Positions 1-7,734 of a stretch of DNA of 17,051 bases are shown piece by piece. Every line of letters starts with the position of its first letter. Within the stretch, counting starts at the first letter, position 1. A program made the position numbers and the translations under genes. Below the pieces are notes generated by a model. That model saw only the letters and a program-made list of their open reading frames with translations, was not told where the DNA came from and did no database searches. Source of the DNA: Candidatus Aminicenans sakinawicola JGI OTU-1 (lineage in GTDB: Bacteria > Acidobacteriota > Aminicenantia > Aminicenantales > Aminicenantaceae); contig AWNV01000035.1 of the NCBI GenBank assembly GCA_000493965.1, positions 8,712-25,762 on the forward strand, written 5' to 3'.

Positions 1-1
1 A

Positions 2-694
2 GGAGTAAGATCAAGCTGGGGTCAGGAATTTTCTACTTATACTAAGAACAACATCGAAGCAACACAAAAATTACTGGAAGAATCAAAAGAGGCACAGATA
101 AATAAATTTATCTACGCTTCTTCTTCTTCTGTTTATGGATTTTGTCCTGAGATTCCTACTTCAGAAGACAGCCCACTTCTCCCCTACTCACCTTACGGTG
201 TAACCAAACTCGCGGGAGAGCATCTTTGTTTTCTTTATTTTAAAAACTATGGAGTCCCATGCATTTCTCTGCGCTTTTTCACTGTTTACGGACCGGGTCA
301 ACGTCCTGATATGGCATTCCACAGGTTCTTTAAGGCCATCGCTGAAAACAGACCCATTTCTATATATGGCAATGGTGAACAGACAAGAGATTTTACATAT
401 ATCAATGACATCATTGAAGCAAATTTCGCTTCCATAAAACTGGGGAAAATAGGAGAGACATATAATATCGGAGGCGGAAATCGAAGAAAAATGATAGACC
501 TTTTTCCAATATTTGAGGAAATATGCAAGAAAAAAGTGCAAATAAACTGGCAAGAAAATCAGAGAGGTGATGTTCTTCATACATTTGCAAGCATTGAAAA
601 GGCAAAACGTGATTTAAATTATACACCAAAATTTAAGCTTTATGACGGACTCCAGGAGGAATTTAAATGGATTAAGAGTCTATATTCTATTTAA
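2..694 (+). CDS. NAD-dependent nucleotide-sugar epimerase/dehydratase, 5'-truncated by the window edge
   Basis: The reading frame is open from base 2 to the TAA at 692-694, giving 230 residues of an extended short-chain dehydrogenase. Visible family motifs are WGQEFSTYTKNN with EATQKLLE (residues 12-31), the SSSVYG strand, the catalytic YxxxK pair (Tyr65 and Lys69 of the fragment, SPYGVTKLAGE), RFFTVYGPGQRPDMA and the substrate-domain block GEQTRDFTYINDI. The N-terminal Rossmann GxxGxxG motif lies outside the window. The closest pattern I recognise is the UDP-glucuronate/UDP-glucose 4-epimerase group, which interconverts nucleotide sugars in the cytoplasm for LPS, capsule or glycan synthesis. 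Exact substrate cannot be read from this fragment. A 41-base gap separates it from the next gene. An internal ATG at 311 is not the real start, because the catalytic Tyr/Lys lie upstream of it. Confidence 0.88.
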   Translation, partial: GVRSSWGQEFSTYTKNNIEATQKLLEESKEAQINKFIYASSSSVYGFCPEIPTSEDSPLLPYSPYGVTKLAGEHLCFLYFKNYGVPCISLRFFTVYGPGQRPDMAFHRFFKAIAENRPISIYGNGEQTRDFTYINDIIEANFASIKLGKIGETYNIGGGNRRKMIDLFPIFEEICKKKVQINWQENQRGDVLHTFASIEKAKRDLNYTPKFKLYDGLQEEFKWIKSLYSI

Positions 695-735
695 TCCAAA
701 ACATTCATAAAAAAATGATAATCAGGAAAAATGTG

Positions 736-1527
736 ATGAAAAAAATAAAAATTGTTTCTTTAATTGCCATTGTTTTCTTAGTTGTTGGGTTTGGGTGCAA
801 GAAGGAAAAAATCGAAATCTCACCTGAAGTAGCCTCTTCAGACGAGGCTCTGTTTAAATTGGGAGAAAAATATATCGAGAAAGATCCGGAAAAAGCTCAA
901 CTGTATTTCAGGCAGGTAATCGATTCCTTCCCAAAGAGCTTCTATGCACAGAGGGCTAAATTATCCATTGCAGACATCTATTTTAAAAAGGGAGACGAGG
1001 GAAACCTGATAGTTGCAGCCTCTGAATACAGGGAATTTATTTCCCTTTTCCCACTGAGCCCTTCATCGTCTTATGCGCAATACCGGATAGCATTGACTTA
1101 TTTTAAAAAAGTTTTAGGCCCTGGACGGGACCAGACAAAAACCAAGCAAGCACTGGATGAATTCAAGAAAGTTATTACTAACTACCCGATGAGTGAAGAA
1201 GCAAAGTCCTCTCAAGAAAATATAAGGTTATGTGAAGAATATTTGGCAGAGCATACTTACAGCATCGGTTATTACTATTATAAAGTACACGTCTTCAAAG
1301 CTTCAATAAGCCGATTGAGTGAAATATTAACAAAATATCCAAATTATTCAAAAATGGATAAAGTCTATTTCTGCCTGGGAGACTCCTATCTCAAGTGGCA
1401 TAAAGCAGATCAAAGTATCCCCTATTTTACGAAACTCATATCTGATTTCCCACAGAGTAAATATGCAAAAAACGCTGTTGAGATAATGAAAGAAATTGAA
1501 AAGGAACAGGAGGGAAAGAAAAAATAG
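736..1527 (+). CDS. BamD/ComL-like TPR lipoprotein, outer membrane assembly
   Basis: About 263 residues. Residues 1-20 form a lipoprotein signal (basic MKKIK, hydrophobic core, then VGFG before Cys21), although Phe at -2 and Gly at -3 make a non-ideal lipobox. The mature part is helical and reads as tandem tetratricopeptide-like repeats typical of BamD/YfiO/ComL: EKDPEKAQLYFRQVIDSFP, a second unit with YREFISLFPLSPSSSYAQ, then DEFKKVITNYPMSEEAK and YFTKLISDFPQSKYAK. Family knowledge: BamD is the essential lipoprotein partner of BamA for inserting beta-barrels in the outer membrane, and acts on its periplasmic face. I chose ATG 736 over ATG 715 because AGGA at 723-726 sits at good spacing before it and it gives a cleaner signal peptide. 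It precedes a beta-barrel gene by 32 bases, consistent with an envelope operon. Other TPR lipoproteins remain possible, so no symbol is given. Confidence 0.75.
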   Translation: MKKIKIVSLIAIVFLVVGFGCKKEKIEISPEVASSDEALFKLGEKYIEKDPEKAQLYFRQVIDSFPKSFYAQRAKLSIADIYFKKGDEGNLIVAASEYREFISLFPLSPSSSYAQYRIALTYFKKVLGPGRDQTKTKQALDEFKKVITNYPMSEEAKSSQENIRLCEEYLAEHTYSIGYYYYKVHVFKASISRLSEILTKYPNYSKMDKVYFCLGDSYLKWHKADQSIPYFTKLISDFPQSKYAKNAVEIMKEIEKEQEGKKK

Positions 1528-1559
1528 ATAATAAAAAAAATCTGCCCATGGAGGTTAAT

Positions 1560-2339
1560 ATGATAAAGAAAAAACATCTTATTTTGGTTATATCAGCTAT
1601 CCTATCTTTCACTTGCCTCTCTTTCGCTCAATTTCAAGGAGACAAGATTTATAATAAAATAAAAGTGAAATCAGGAATCGGCTTTGAATATTTTAATCGG
1701 GCAGTAAGCCTGAATGACGATGAAGCATCTTCCAGCCTCAGTTCCTATCTTTTCACCTTAAATGCAGAATTTGAAACCCAGGGAGGATTCTTTTTAAATG
1801 TAATGGCAGGATTTTCTCTTTCAGAATTTGATTCCATTACATACCGGGAATTGCCATTCTCAATAGAACTGGAATCTGGAAAAATTGGAGGCTATCTCTT
1901 AGGTGGAAAAATAAAAAAAAGCATTATTACCCTGAATGATTTTGAGATTGGAGGCACTGCAGAATTCGTCTATTATATTGGGAAAGAGAAAGAATGGGAG
2001 ATATCTGACTTGAGTGTCCCAGGAACTGTTACAGGAAAACCATCATGGATGAGAGCTCTAGCCGGAGCAGTAATTACTTATAAAGGTTATGATTATTTCT
2101 ATCCCTATGTATCTATCGGCTATAATAAACTCTGGGGTACATTCACATTAGAAGAAACAATCCAGAATCTAAAGGGAACAGAAGAGAAAAAGATATCGGG
2201 AAAGAGCAATATAAGCACTGTCGTTGGGACAGTTTACGAGCTAACAAACGCCTTAAGTATCAATGCAGAGATCAAACTGTTCCCCTATAAAGACGGAGTA
2301 GATTTTGGGCTTTTATTTAAGGCCATGTATTCTTTTTAG
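1560..2339 (+). CDS. Outer-membrane beta-barrel protein, family not recognised
   Basis: About 259 residues. The start is ATG 1560, set by a strong Shine-Dalgarno GGAGG at 1550-1554; the in-frame ATG at 1548 overlaps that site and is unlikely. A Sec signal peptide covers residues 1-23 (MIKKKH, hydrophobic core, LSFA) with probable cleavage before Gln24. The mature part alternates polar and hydrophobic residues and is rich in Gly, Tyr and Phe (for example NAEFETQGGFFLNVMAGFSL, YDYFYPYVSIGYNKLWG). It ends in AMYSF: a terminal Phe is the usual C-terminal signal for BAM-dependent barrels. I infer a small outer-membrane barrel of roughly 8-10 strands. No porin or OmpW signature is clear, so function is unknown. 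Its place after a BamD-like gene and before a secreted protease suggests envelope function only. Confidence 0.7.
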   Translation: MIKKKHLILVISAILSFTCLSFAQFQGDKIYNKIKVKSGIGFEYFNRAVSLNDDEASSSLSSYLFTLNAEFETQGGFFLNVMAGFSLSEFDSITYRELPFSIELESGKIGGYLLGGKIKKSIITLNDFEIGGTAEFVYYIGKEKEWEISDLSVPGTVTGKPSWMRALAGAVITYKGYDYFYPYVSIGYNKLWGTFTLEETIQNLKGTEEKKISGKSNISTVVGTVYELTNALSINAEIKLFPYKDGVDFGLLFKAMYSF

Positions 2340-2357
2340 TAATTTTGGGAGGATATC

Positions 2358-3746
2358 ATGCGTAAAAACAAATATATATTTTTACTGTTCATAATACTGA
2401 CTTTTTTCTTTACGGTAAGTTTCAAACAGGTCAGATTAAATACACACCTCAAAACTAGGCACGTACCGCTTCATCAAAAATTTCAATCTCTAAAAAATCC
2501 TTTTACTCGTTCCCTTAAAGCACAGCGCTATTCCCAAGATGAAATCCTGGTTAAGTTCAAACCTACTGTATCGAGTCAGTTCGCAGAAGCAACAATTGCT
2601 GCTTATAGTTCAAAAAAAATTAAAAAAATCCCAAAGATAAATATTTATCAAATACATATTCCCAAAAATATATCTGTCGAAGAAATGCTTTATGCAATGA
2701 ACAGGAATCCTGATATTGAATATGCAGAGCCGAATTATCTAGTCCATATGACTGTCACTCCTAATGATATTTACTTCGAATATCAATATGCCCTCTATAA
2801 TTCTGGCCAGTCAATTGGAGTCCCTGGGAGTCCTCAGGGAAAAGACAGAGCTGACATTAAAGCTACTGCGGCATGGGAGGAAACTAAAGGAAAGGAAGAT
2901 GTGATTATTGCGATTATCGATACTGGTGTTGACCTTCTTCATCCGGAGTTGGAAAAAAAAGTCATATCTGGAGGCCGGGATTTTGTCAATGATGATTTTG
3001 ATGCCACAGATGACGAAGGTCACGGTACTCACGTAGCTGGAATAGCTGCTGCTGACACAAACAACAATGAAGGAATCGCGGGAGTGGCATGGAACTGTAA
3101 AATCTTACCTGTTAAAGTCCTGGACGAAGAAGGAGATGGTTATTACAGCGATATAATCGATGGAATAATATGGGCCGCTGACAATGAGGCAAATGTTATT
3201 AATCTGAGTCTTGGAGGAGAATATCAAGCTCAAGCATTAGAAGAAGCTTTGAAATATGCTTATGATAAAGACATTGTTATCGTCGCTGCAGCAGGAAATG
3301 ATGGAGGTTCAGTGATGTATCCAGCAGCTTATGACAATTACTGTCTGGCAGTTGCTGCTACGGATTACAACGATGACAGAGTTACACTGATAAACACAGA
3401 AGGATTACGGGAACCATGGGAATCAAATCATGGCCCAGAAATTGATGTTGCTGCCCCTGGACGAAGAATTCTAAGCTGTGTTCCTACATGGTATTGGGGC
3501 AAAGGTTCCCTTCCTTATGGATATTCCGACGGCACCTCTGCATCAGTTCCTCAGGTTTCAGGTTTGGCAGCGTTAATAAAGAGCATAAAACCATGGCTTT
3601 CGAATTCTGAAATAATGGATGTTATTCGCTATTCCTCAGATGATGTAAACTCAAACGAATATTCCGGAAACGATGAATTCATCGGATACGGACGGATAAA
3701 CATGGAAAAGGCTCTTGTTCCGATAAAAATATCCACTTCCAAATAA
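2358..3746 (+). CDS. Secreted subtilisin-like (S8) serine protease
   Basis: 462 residues. Start ATG 2358 is preceded by GGGAGGA at 2347-2353. Residues 1-22 are a signal peptide (MRKNK then a Phe/Ile/Leu-rich core). Residues about 58-130 resemble the propeptide of fervidolysin/thermitase-like S8 proteases (DEILVKFKP, then NPDIEYAEPNY), which is normally cleaved after folding. The catalytic domain runs from about 140 to 455. The triad is visible: Asp188 in IIDTGVD, His222 in GHGTHVAGIA, Ser394 in GTSASVPQVSGLAAL. Asn314 in AAGNDGG is the likely oxyanion-hole residue. The usual GTSMASP is GTSASVP here, so the residue after the Ser is Ala rather than Met. No C-terminal sorting or repeat domain follows. 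Probable role is extracellular or periplasmic protein degradation. recN starts five bases after the stop. Confidence 0.93.
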   Translation: MRKNKYIFLLFIILTFFFTVSFKQVRLNTHLKTRHVPLHQKFQSLKNPFTRSLKAQRYSQDEILVKFKPTVSSQFAEATIAAYSSKKIKKIPKINIYQIHIPKNISVEEMLYAMNRNPDIEYAEPNYLVHMTVTPNDIYFEYQYALYNSGQSIGVPGSPQGKDRADIKATAAWEETKGKEDVIIAIIDTGVDLLHPELEKKVISGGRDFVNDDFDATDDEGHGTHVAGIAAADTNNNEGIAGVAWNCKILPVKVLDEEGDGYYSDIIDGIIWAADNEANVINLSLGGEYQAQALEEALKYAYDKDIVIVAAAGNDGGSVMYPAAYDNYCLAVAATDYNDDRVTLINTEGLREPWESNHGPEIDVAAPGRRILSCVPTWYWGKGSLPYGYSDGTSASVPQVSGLAALIKSIKPWLSNSEIMDVIRYSSDDVNSNEYSGNDEFIGYGRINMEKALVPIKISTSK

Positions 3747-3751
3747 AGTGA

Positions 3752-5446
3752 ATGATTAAATCTCTCCGTATTAAAAATTTAGCCACCATAGAAGATATCG
3801 AGATACACTTTAAGAAAGGATTTTCTATACTCACAGGAGAAACCGGAGCAGGAAAATCTATTATTATCGGTGGGATCATACTGATTATGGGGGGAAAAGG
3901 CTCTTCAGATATGATCAGGACAAGAAAAACAGAAGCCTCAGTGGAAGCAATCTTTCTTCCTGCGCATATTTCAAGCAACTTCTCTATTGATGGTACAAAC
4001 GAACTTACTATACAAAGAAAAATTTCCGAACAGAAAACTGGAAAAGCATATATCAACGGGATTCTTGTTCCAGTCAAAAAACTCAAAGAAATAAGCAGCA
4101 GTATAGTTGATATATACGGCCAAAATGACCATGCATTTCTCAGACAAGTTGAAAATCAACTCGATTACCTTGACTGTTATTCAAATGCTTTTTCTTTGAG
4201 AAGAAAGATCTCGAATATAGCACATGAACTAAGAAAACTTATCAAAGAAAAAAGAGAATTGGAAGATAAGGAAAAGGAACGTGAACGACGCCTTGATTTT
4301 CTTGATTTCCAGATAAAAGAAATCGAAATAGCCCAACTGGTGCCAGGTGAGGAAGCAGCACTCCGACAAGAAAGAAACATACTCAAAAACGCAGAAAAAA
4401 TAAGCACTCTTGTGGAAGATGCTTTAAACATTTCTTATAATAAGGAAAATTCTATCTCCCCACTTCTGACCAATCTTCAAAATGTTGTAGATAATCTATC
4501 AGATTTTGATAAAGAGTTTAAATATATGAGTGATGGAATAAACGAATTTAATATAACTATTAAAGAATTTTCAGATTTTTTAATCAAATTCAAAGAAAAA
4601 CACACTGGTGCACCGGAAAAACTGGAAACAATCGAAGAGCGCTTGAGCCAGATAGAAAAACTAAAGAGAAAATACGGAAAAAGCATAAATGAAATTCTTA
4701 CATATTTAGAATATGCAAAAAAAGAATATAAAGAATTATGTACAAGCCATGAAAAAATGGCTGATGTGGATAAAGAACTTAAACTTAAATATGACAAATA
4801 CATGGAAAACTCCAAAAAACTTTCACTTTTAAGAAAAGAAAATGCACATAGACTTGAAAAACTCATTGAAAAAGAAATTGGTATCCTCGGAATGAAAAAA
4901 GCTCGATTTAAAATCGACATCAAATCTTACGCGCTTGGCCCAAATGACGTGGAAAAAGTAAAAGACACCGGTACAGAAGATGTTGAATTTCTCATCAGTC
5001 CTAACCCTGGAGAAGAACTAAGGCCCTTAAGAAAAATCGCATCTGGAGGAGAACTTTCCCGCATCATGCTTTCTTTAAAATCTATAGGTAAAGATACAGA
5101 AAAATTAAAGACTTTTATCTTCGATGAAATCGACGCCGGGATTGGAGGGAAAACAGCGGAATTCGTTGCCCAAAAACTTAAGTCCCTGGCACGTGAAAAC
5201 CAAGTTATCTGTATAACACACCTTCCCCAAATCGCCTCCTTTGCTACTTACCATTATAAAGTAGGCAAAAAAGTTGACAAGAATCGAACTTTCACAACCA
5301 TAAAAAAACTGAATTTTGATGAAAGAGTAAATGAAATCGCCCACCTCTCAGCAGGCAGCCATCTCACAGAAACCTCTCTTCAAAATGCAAGGGAAATGCT
5401 TACCCATAATCTAAATTTAAATCACGAAAATGGGAAAACAGCTTAA
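3752..5446 (+). CDS. recN: DNA repair protein RecN
   Basis: 564 residues, close to the usual RecN length of about 550. It is an SMC-like ATPase acting in double-strand break repair and chromosome cohesion in the cytoplasm. N-terminal half-site: MIKSLRIKNLATIED then Walker A GETGAGKS at residues 29-36, followed by a DIYGQNDHAFL block equivalent to the conserved DIHGQHEH region. Residues about 135-385 are charged Lys/Glu-rich coiled coil. The C-terminal half-site has the ABC signature SGGELSR (431-437), Walker B FIFDEIDAG with Asp458/Glu459, and the CITHLPQIA switch region. The ATG lies five bases after the protease stop, with only a weak AAGTG ribosome site, suggesting translation coupled to the upstream gene. 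Fourteen bases after the RecN stop lies the disrupted ATG of the original miaB. Confidence 0.96.
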   Translation: MIKSLRIKNLATIEDIEIHFKKGFSILTGETGAGKSIIIGGIILIMGGKGSSDMIRTRKTEASVEAIFLPAHISSNFSIDGTNELTIQRKISEQKTGKAYINGILVPVKKLKEISSSIVDIYGQNDHAFLRQVENQLDYLDCYSNAFSLRRKISNIAHELRKLIKEKRELEDKEKERERRLDFLDFQIKEIEIAQLVPGEEAALRQERNILKNAEKISTLVEDALNISYNKENSISPLLTNLQNVVDNLSDFDKEFKYMSDGINEFNITIKEFSDFLIKFKEKHTGAPEKLETIEERLSQIEKLKRKYGKSINEILTYLEYAKKEYKELCTSHEKMADVDKELKLKYDKYMENSKKLSLLRKENAHRLEKLIEKEIGILGMKKARFKIDIKSYALGPNDVEKVKDTGTEDVEFLISPNPGEELRPLRKIASGGELSRIMLSLKSIGKDTEKLKTFIFDEIDAGIGGKTAEFVAQKLKSLARENQVICITHLPQIASFATYHYKVGKKVDKNRTFTTIKKLNFDERVNEIAHLSAGSHLTETSLQNAREMLTHNLNLNHENGKTA

Positions 5447-5459
5447 AAATTTTGAAAGC

Positions 5460-5489
5460 ATGAAATTCTATATTCACACCTTCGGCTGA
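5460..5489 (+). pseudogene. miaB: Truncated original 5' end of miaB (left junction)
   Basis: The ATG at 5460 encodes MKFYIHTFG and then stops at TGA 5487-5489. MKFYIHTFGCQMN is the common start of MiaB proteins, and the same IHTFG block occurs at residues 17-21 of the intact miaB downstream. The nucleotide match (5467-5485 against 8785-8803) ends at the Gly codon; GGC-TGA here replaces GGA-TGC there. I read this as the native miaB start left behind when the 3.3-kb segment entered. It probably yields no protein of use. Confidence 0.75.
5467..5485 (+). repeat. 19-bp direct repeat, left copy (attL-like)
   Basis: tctatattcacaccttcgg, perfectly repeated at 8785-8803. If one mismatch is allowed the match extends three more bases (c/a then tg). 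It lies in codons 3-9 of the truncated miaB start. Confidence 0.9.
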
Positions 5490-5519
5490 CCATTGGTTTG
5501 TTCTTTACAAATTGTCTAA

Positions 5520-5714
5520 ATCGTTCTTTTTTACAGCGTTTCAGTAGGATTTGTAATTCAGAATATTGAAACTACACCTTATTATTCTAATTTTTGGTGG
5601 TTAACTGAGCTAGGATGGTCTGTTGTAAGATTGGAGGTAAAAAGAAAAAAACAATCCGAGTATAAGTCAATGCACCTATTGTCGCAGTTATTATCTCAAA
5701 GGAAAATTGAATAA
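5520..5714 (+). pseudogene. Open-frame remnant upstream of the recombinase fragment
   Basis: The frame is open for 64 codons from just after a TAA at 5517-5519 to the TAA at 5712-5714, but has no ATG before 5670. It reads through SNFWWLTELGWSVVRLEVKR to a tail ending in LLSQLLSQRKIE. Its stop overlaps the position where the recombinase start should be, as in a translationally coupled pair. I do not recognise a family. It may be the C-terminal piece of a gene lost on the left side of the segment, or chance open frame. Confidence 0.25.
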
Positions 5715-5810
5715 AGGCAGTATTTTATATCCGTGTTTCAACCGAAGATCAAGCCAAAAATTGGGCCTCGACAAATCTATGTAAATTGCATACAATCGTA
5801 TGCAGAGTGA
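5711..5810 (+). pseudogene. Serine recombinase (resolvase/invertase family) N-terminal remnant
   Basis: Translation from 5711 gives IKAVFYIRVSTEDQAKN, the hallmark N-terminus of serine recombinases (KAVxYxRVSTxxQ, containing the nucleophile Ser in RVS). The expected ATG is ATA at 5711-5713. After Asn17 one extra base near 5761-5762 breaks the frame. Removing it gives PRQIYVNCIQSYAE with a TGA at 5808-5810, matching the usual QxxxxxxYAE helix that follows. The rest of the catalytic domain and the DNA-binding part are absent before corA. Three separate lesions (start, frame, truncation) mark it as dead. It is the best direct evidence that the segment was once mobile. Confidence 0.72.
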
Positions 5811-5896
5811 ATATAGGAACCATTTAAAATGAAACCATTTACAAAAAATAGGGCGGAATTAGGGATAGATATATTCTGTTGTTGTAGGAGGTAAAA

Positions 5897-6961
5897 ATGG
5901 TTAAGTTTATTAAAAGAATTTCAAAAACTGCCGGTCATGTGCCTGGTGAACTTGTTCATGTAGGAGAAAAAAAGGTAGATGAAGTAAAAGTATCAGTAAT
6001 AGATTATGACGATAAAAATTTCCAAGAAAAAATAATTGCTAATATTGAAGAACTTTTGCCTTTTAAAGATACTCCAACAGTTACTTGGATTAATATTAAC
6101 GGATTGCATGACGTAGATTTTATTGAAAAAATCGGCAATAATTTTGAAATGCACCCTTTGACTCTCGAGGATATTGTTAATACCGGCCAACGCCCTAAAT
6201 ATGAAGATTTTGACCAGTATATTTTTGTAACCTTAAAGATACTCATGTTTGATGAAGAAAAAAAAGAAATAATATCAGAGCAGGTAAGTTTAGTTTTCGG
6301 CGCCAATTTTGTAATATCGTTTCAGGAGATAGAAGGCGACGTATTTAATCCTATTCGCGAACGCATACGTAATGCTAAAGGAAGAATCAGGAAGATGGGG
6401 CCGGATTATCTTGCCTATAGTCTTTTGGACGCTGTTGTCGATAATTATTTTTCTATTTTAGAAAAGTTTGGTGAAAAAATTGAAGGGATGGAAGAAGATT
6501 TGGTTGCCAATCCTACGCCGCAAACTTTACAGGCTATTCATGATCTAAAACGAGACGCAATATTTTTGCGTAAATCTGTATGGCCGTTGCGTGAGGTCGC
6601 CGGCGGTCTTGATCGCAGCGAGTCTATACTTATCAAGAAAGAAACGCATATATTTTTGCGCGATGTTTATGATCATACTATTCAGGTTATAGATACCATT
6701 GAAACATTTCGCGATATGGTTTCAGGCATGCTTGACATTTATTTGTCCAGCGTAAGCAATCGGATGAATGAAGTAATGAAAGTTTTGACGATATTTGCTG
6801 CGATTTTTATCCCGTTAACATTCATGGCAGGTGTTTATGGGATGAATTTTGAATTTATGCCGGAATTAAAATGGAAATGGGGATATTTTGCATTGTTGGG
6901 CCTTATGGCTGTTGTCGGATTTGGGATGCTGTTTCATTTTAGAAGAAAAAAGTGGATTTAA
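5897..6961 (+). CDS. corA: CorA-family magnesium/cobalt transporter
   Basis: 354 residues, a normal length for the Thermotoga-type CorA. Family knowledge: a homopentameric inner-membrane channel that takes up Mg2+ (also Co2+/Ni2+), gated by cytoplasmic Mg2+. Residues 1-290 form the cytoplasmic funnel, with WININGLHD, HPLTLEDIVNTGQRPK and the long stalk helix around EGMEEDLVANPTPQTLQAIHDLKR. TM1 is at about 292-313 and ends in the selectivity motif YGMN (314-317). The loop contains the conserved MPEL, and TM2 at about 328-347 ends in a basic FRRKKW tail. A strong AGGAGGT at 5886-5892 fixes the start. It uses 11 CGN to 5 AGR arginine codons, unlike nusA, which supports a foreign origin for this segment. 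The gene looks intact and functional. Confidence 0.95.
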   Translation: MVKFIKRISKTAGHVPGELVHVGEKKVDEVKVSVIDYDDKNFQEKIIANIEELLPFKDTPTVTWININGLHDVDFIEKIGNNFEMHPLTLEDIVNTGQRPKYEDFDQYIFVTLKILMFDEEKKEIISEQVSLVFGANFVISFQEIEGDVFNPIRERIRNAKGRIRKMGPDYLAYSLLDAVVDNYFSILEKFGEKIEGMEEDLVANPTPQTLQAIHDLKRDAIFLRKSVWPLREVAGGLDRSESILIKKETHIFLRDVYDHTIQVIDTIETFRDMVSGMLDIYLSSVSNRMNEVMKVLTIFAAIFIPLTFMAGVYGMNFEFMPELKWKWGYFALLGLMAVVGFGMLFHFRRKKWI

Positions 6962-6992
6962 TATATTGGCAAGATAAAAAAGCGAGGTACGC

Positions 6993-7715
6993 ATGAATTT
7001 AATGTTGTTTATTGTAATCGTTGTAGCTTCCTTTATCGTTGTAAGGATAGGGGCGATTGCTTTTGAGCTTACCGGGTTGGAATGGTCTTTGGCAAAATTC
7101 CAATCAATATCTTGTTTTTCAGGCACAGGCTTTACAACCAAAGAGGCAGAGCTAGTTGTTAGTAATCCCCAAAGACGCCGCATCGCATCAACTTTAATTA
7201 TTTTGGGAAATGTCGGGCTTGTGACTATGATTGCAACCTTTGCTAACACTTTACGTCCAAACCTATTGTTGCCGCAATTTAAAGTTCCGTTTTTGGACCT
7301 AGTAATACCATCGCGCTTGCTGCCTTGGATTAATTTACTCATTGTCTCTGTTTGCATATACTCAATTTATCGTATTTTTACTCATTCAAGGTTCACAAAG
7401 AAAATTACAGATACCTTACGCGCACGCATAGTCAAGAATGACATAATTAAACCTGTATCTTTTGAAGAGCTTTTAGTCGCAACTGGAGGCTATGGTGTAT
7501 CAAGTATTGAGGTCTGTAGCGATAGTCCAATATTAAATAGAACACTTCGTGATGCAAATCTAAGAATTCATGATATTAACGTTTTAGTAATAGAACGAGA
7601 TGGAGAAACCATACCAAATCCTCCCGGAGATACCAAGGTTATTTTAGGTGACCGGCTAACGTGTTTTGGGAAATTAGAGAACATTAGAAGAGACTTATAT
7701 AAAATTTCAAAATAA
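6993..7715 (+). CDS. Membrane protein with TrkH-like pore motif and C-terminal TrkA-C (RCK) domain
   Basis: 240 residues. Three hydrophobic segments are visible: about 2-25 (LMLFIVIVVASFIVVRIGA), 65-86 (ASTLIILGNVGLVTMIATFA) and 108-127 (LPWINLLIVSVCIYSIYRIF). Between the first two lies FSGTGFTTKEAELV, which resembles the TGFTT selectivity-filter stretch of TrkH/KtrB potassium transporters. Residues about 155-238 look like a TrkA-C domain (ILNRTLRDANLR, NVLVIERDGE, GDTKVILGDRLTCFG), a regulatory ligand-binding module of K+ channels and antiporters. Proteins of this build are usually annotated only as TrkA C-terminal domain proteins; transport activity is inference. Start ATG 6993 has GAGGT at 6984-6988, 31 bases after corA, so the two are probably co-transcribed. 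Confidence 0.72.
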   Translation: MNLMLFIVIVVASFIVVRIGAIAFELTGLEWSLAKFQSISCFSGTGFTTKEAELVVSNPQRRRIASTLIILGNVGLVTMIATFANTLRPNLLLPQFKVPFLDLVIPSRLLPWINLLIVSVCIYSIYRIFTHSRFTKKITDTLRARIVKNDIIKPVSFEELLVATGGYGVSSIEVCSDSPILNRTLRDANLRIHDINVLVIERDGETIPNPPGDTKVILGDRLTCFGKLENIRRDLYKISK

Positions 7716-7734
7716 ATAAGGGGAAGTAGCAGCA

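Larger units (their letters stand above)
5447..5896. other. 450-base region without an intact gene between recN and corA
   Basis: It holds the truncated miaB start (5460-5489), the left 19-bp repeat, the open-frame remnant (5520-5714), the serine-recombinase remnant (5711-5810) and the corA leader (5811-5896). In the leader I see AGGAGGT at 5886-5892 but no convincing -35/-10 pair at normal spacing, no rho-independent terminator after recN and no obvious Mg2+-riboswitch fold, although I cannot fold the RNA by eye. Confidence 0.6.

Noticed and set aside
188..694. Open frames on the minus strand and in another + frame within the epimerase
   Set aside because: The epimerase frame explains the region with catalytic motifs; the others are low-complexity shadows.
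5838..5875. TTTACA and TATATT upstream of corA as a possible promoter
   Set aside because: Spacing is 26 bases, far outside the usual 16-19, and the 17-base position reads AGGGAT.
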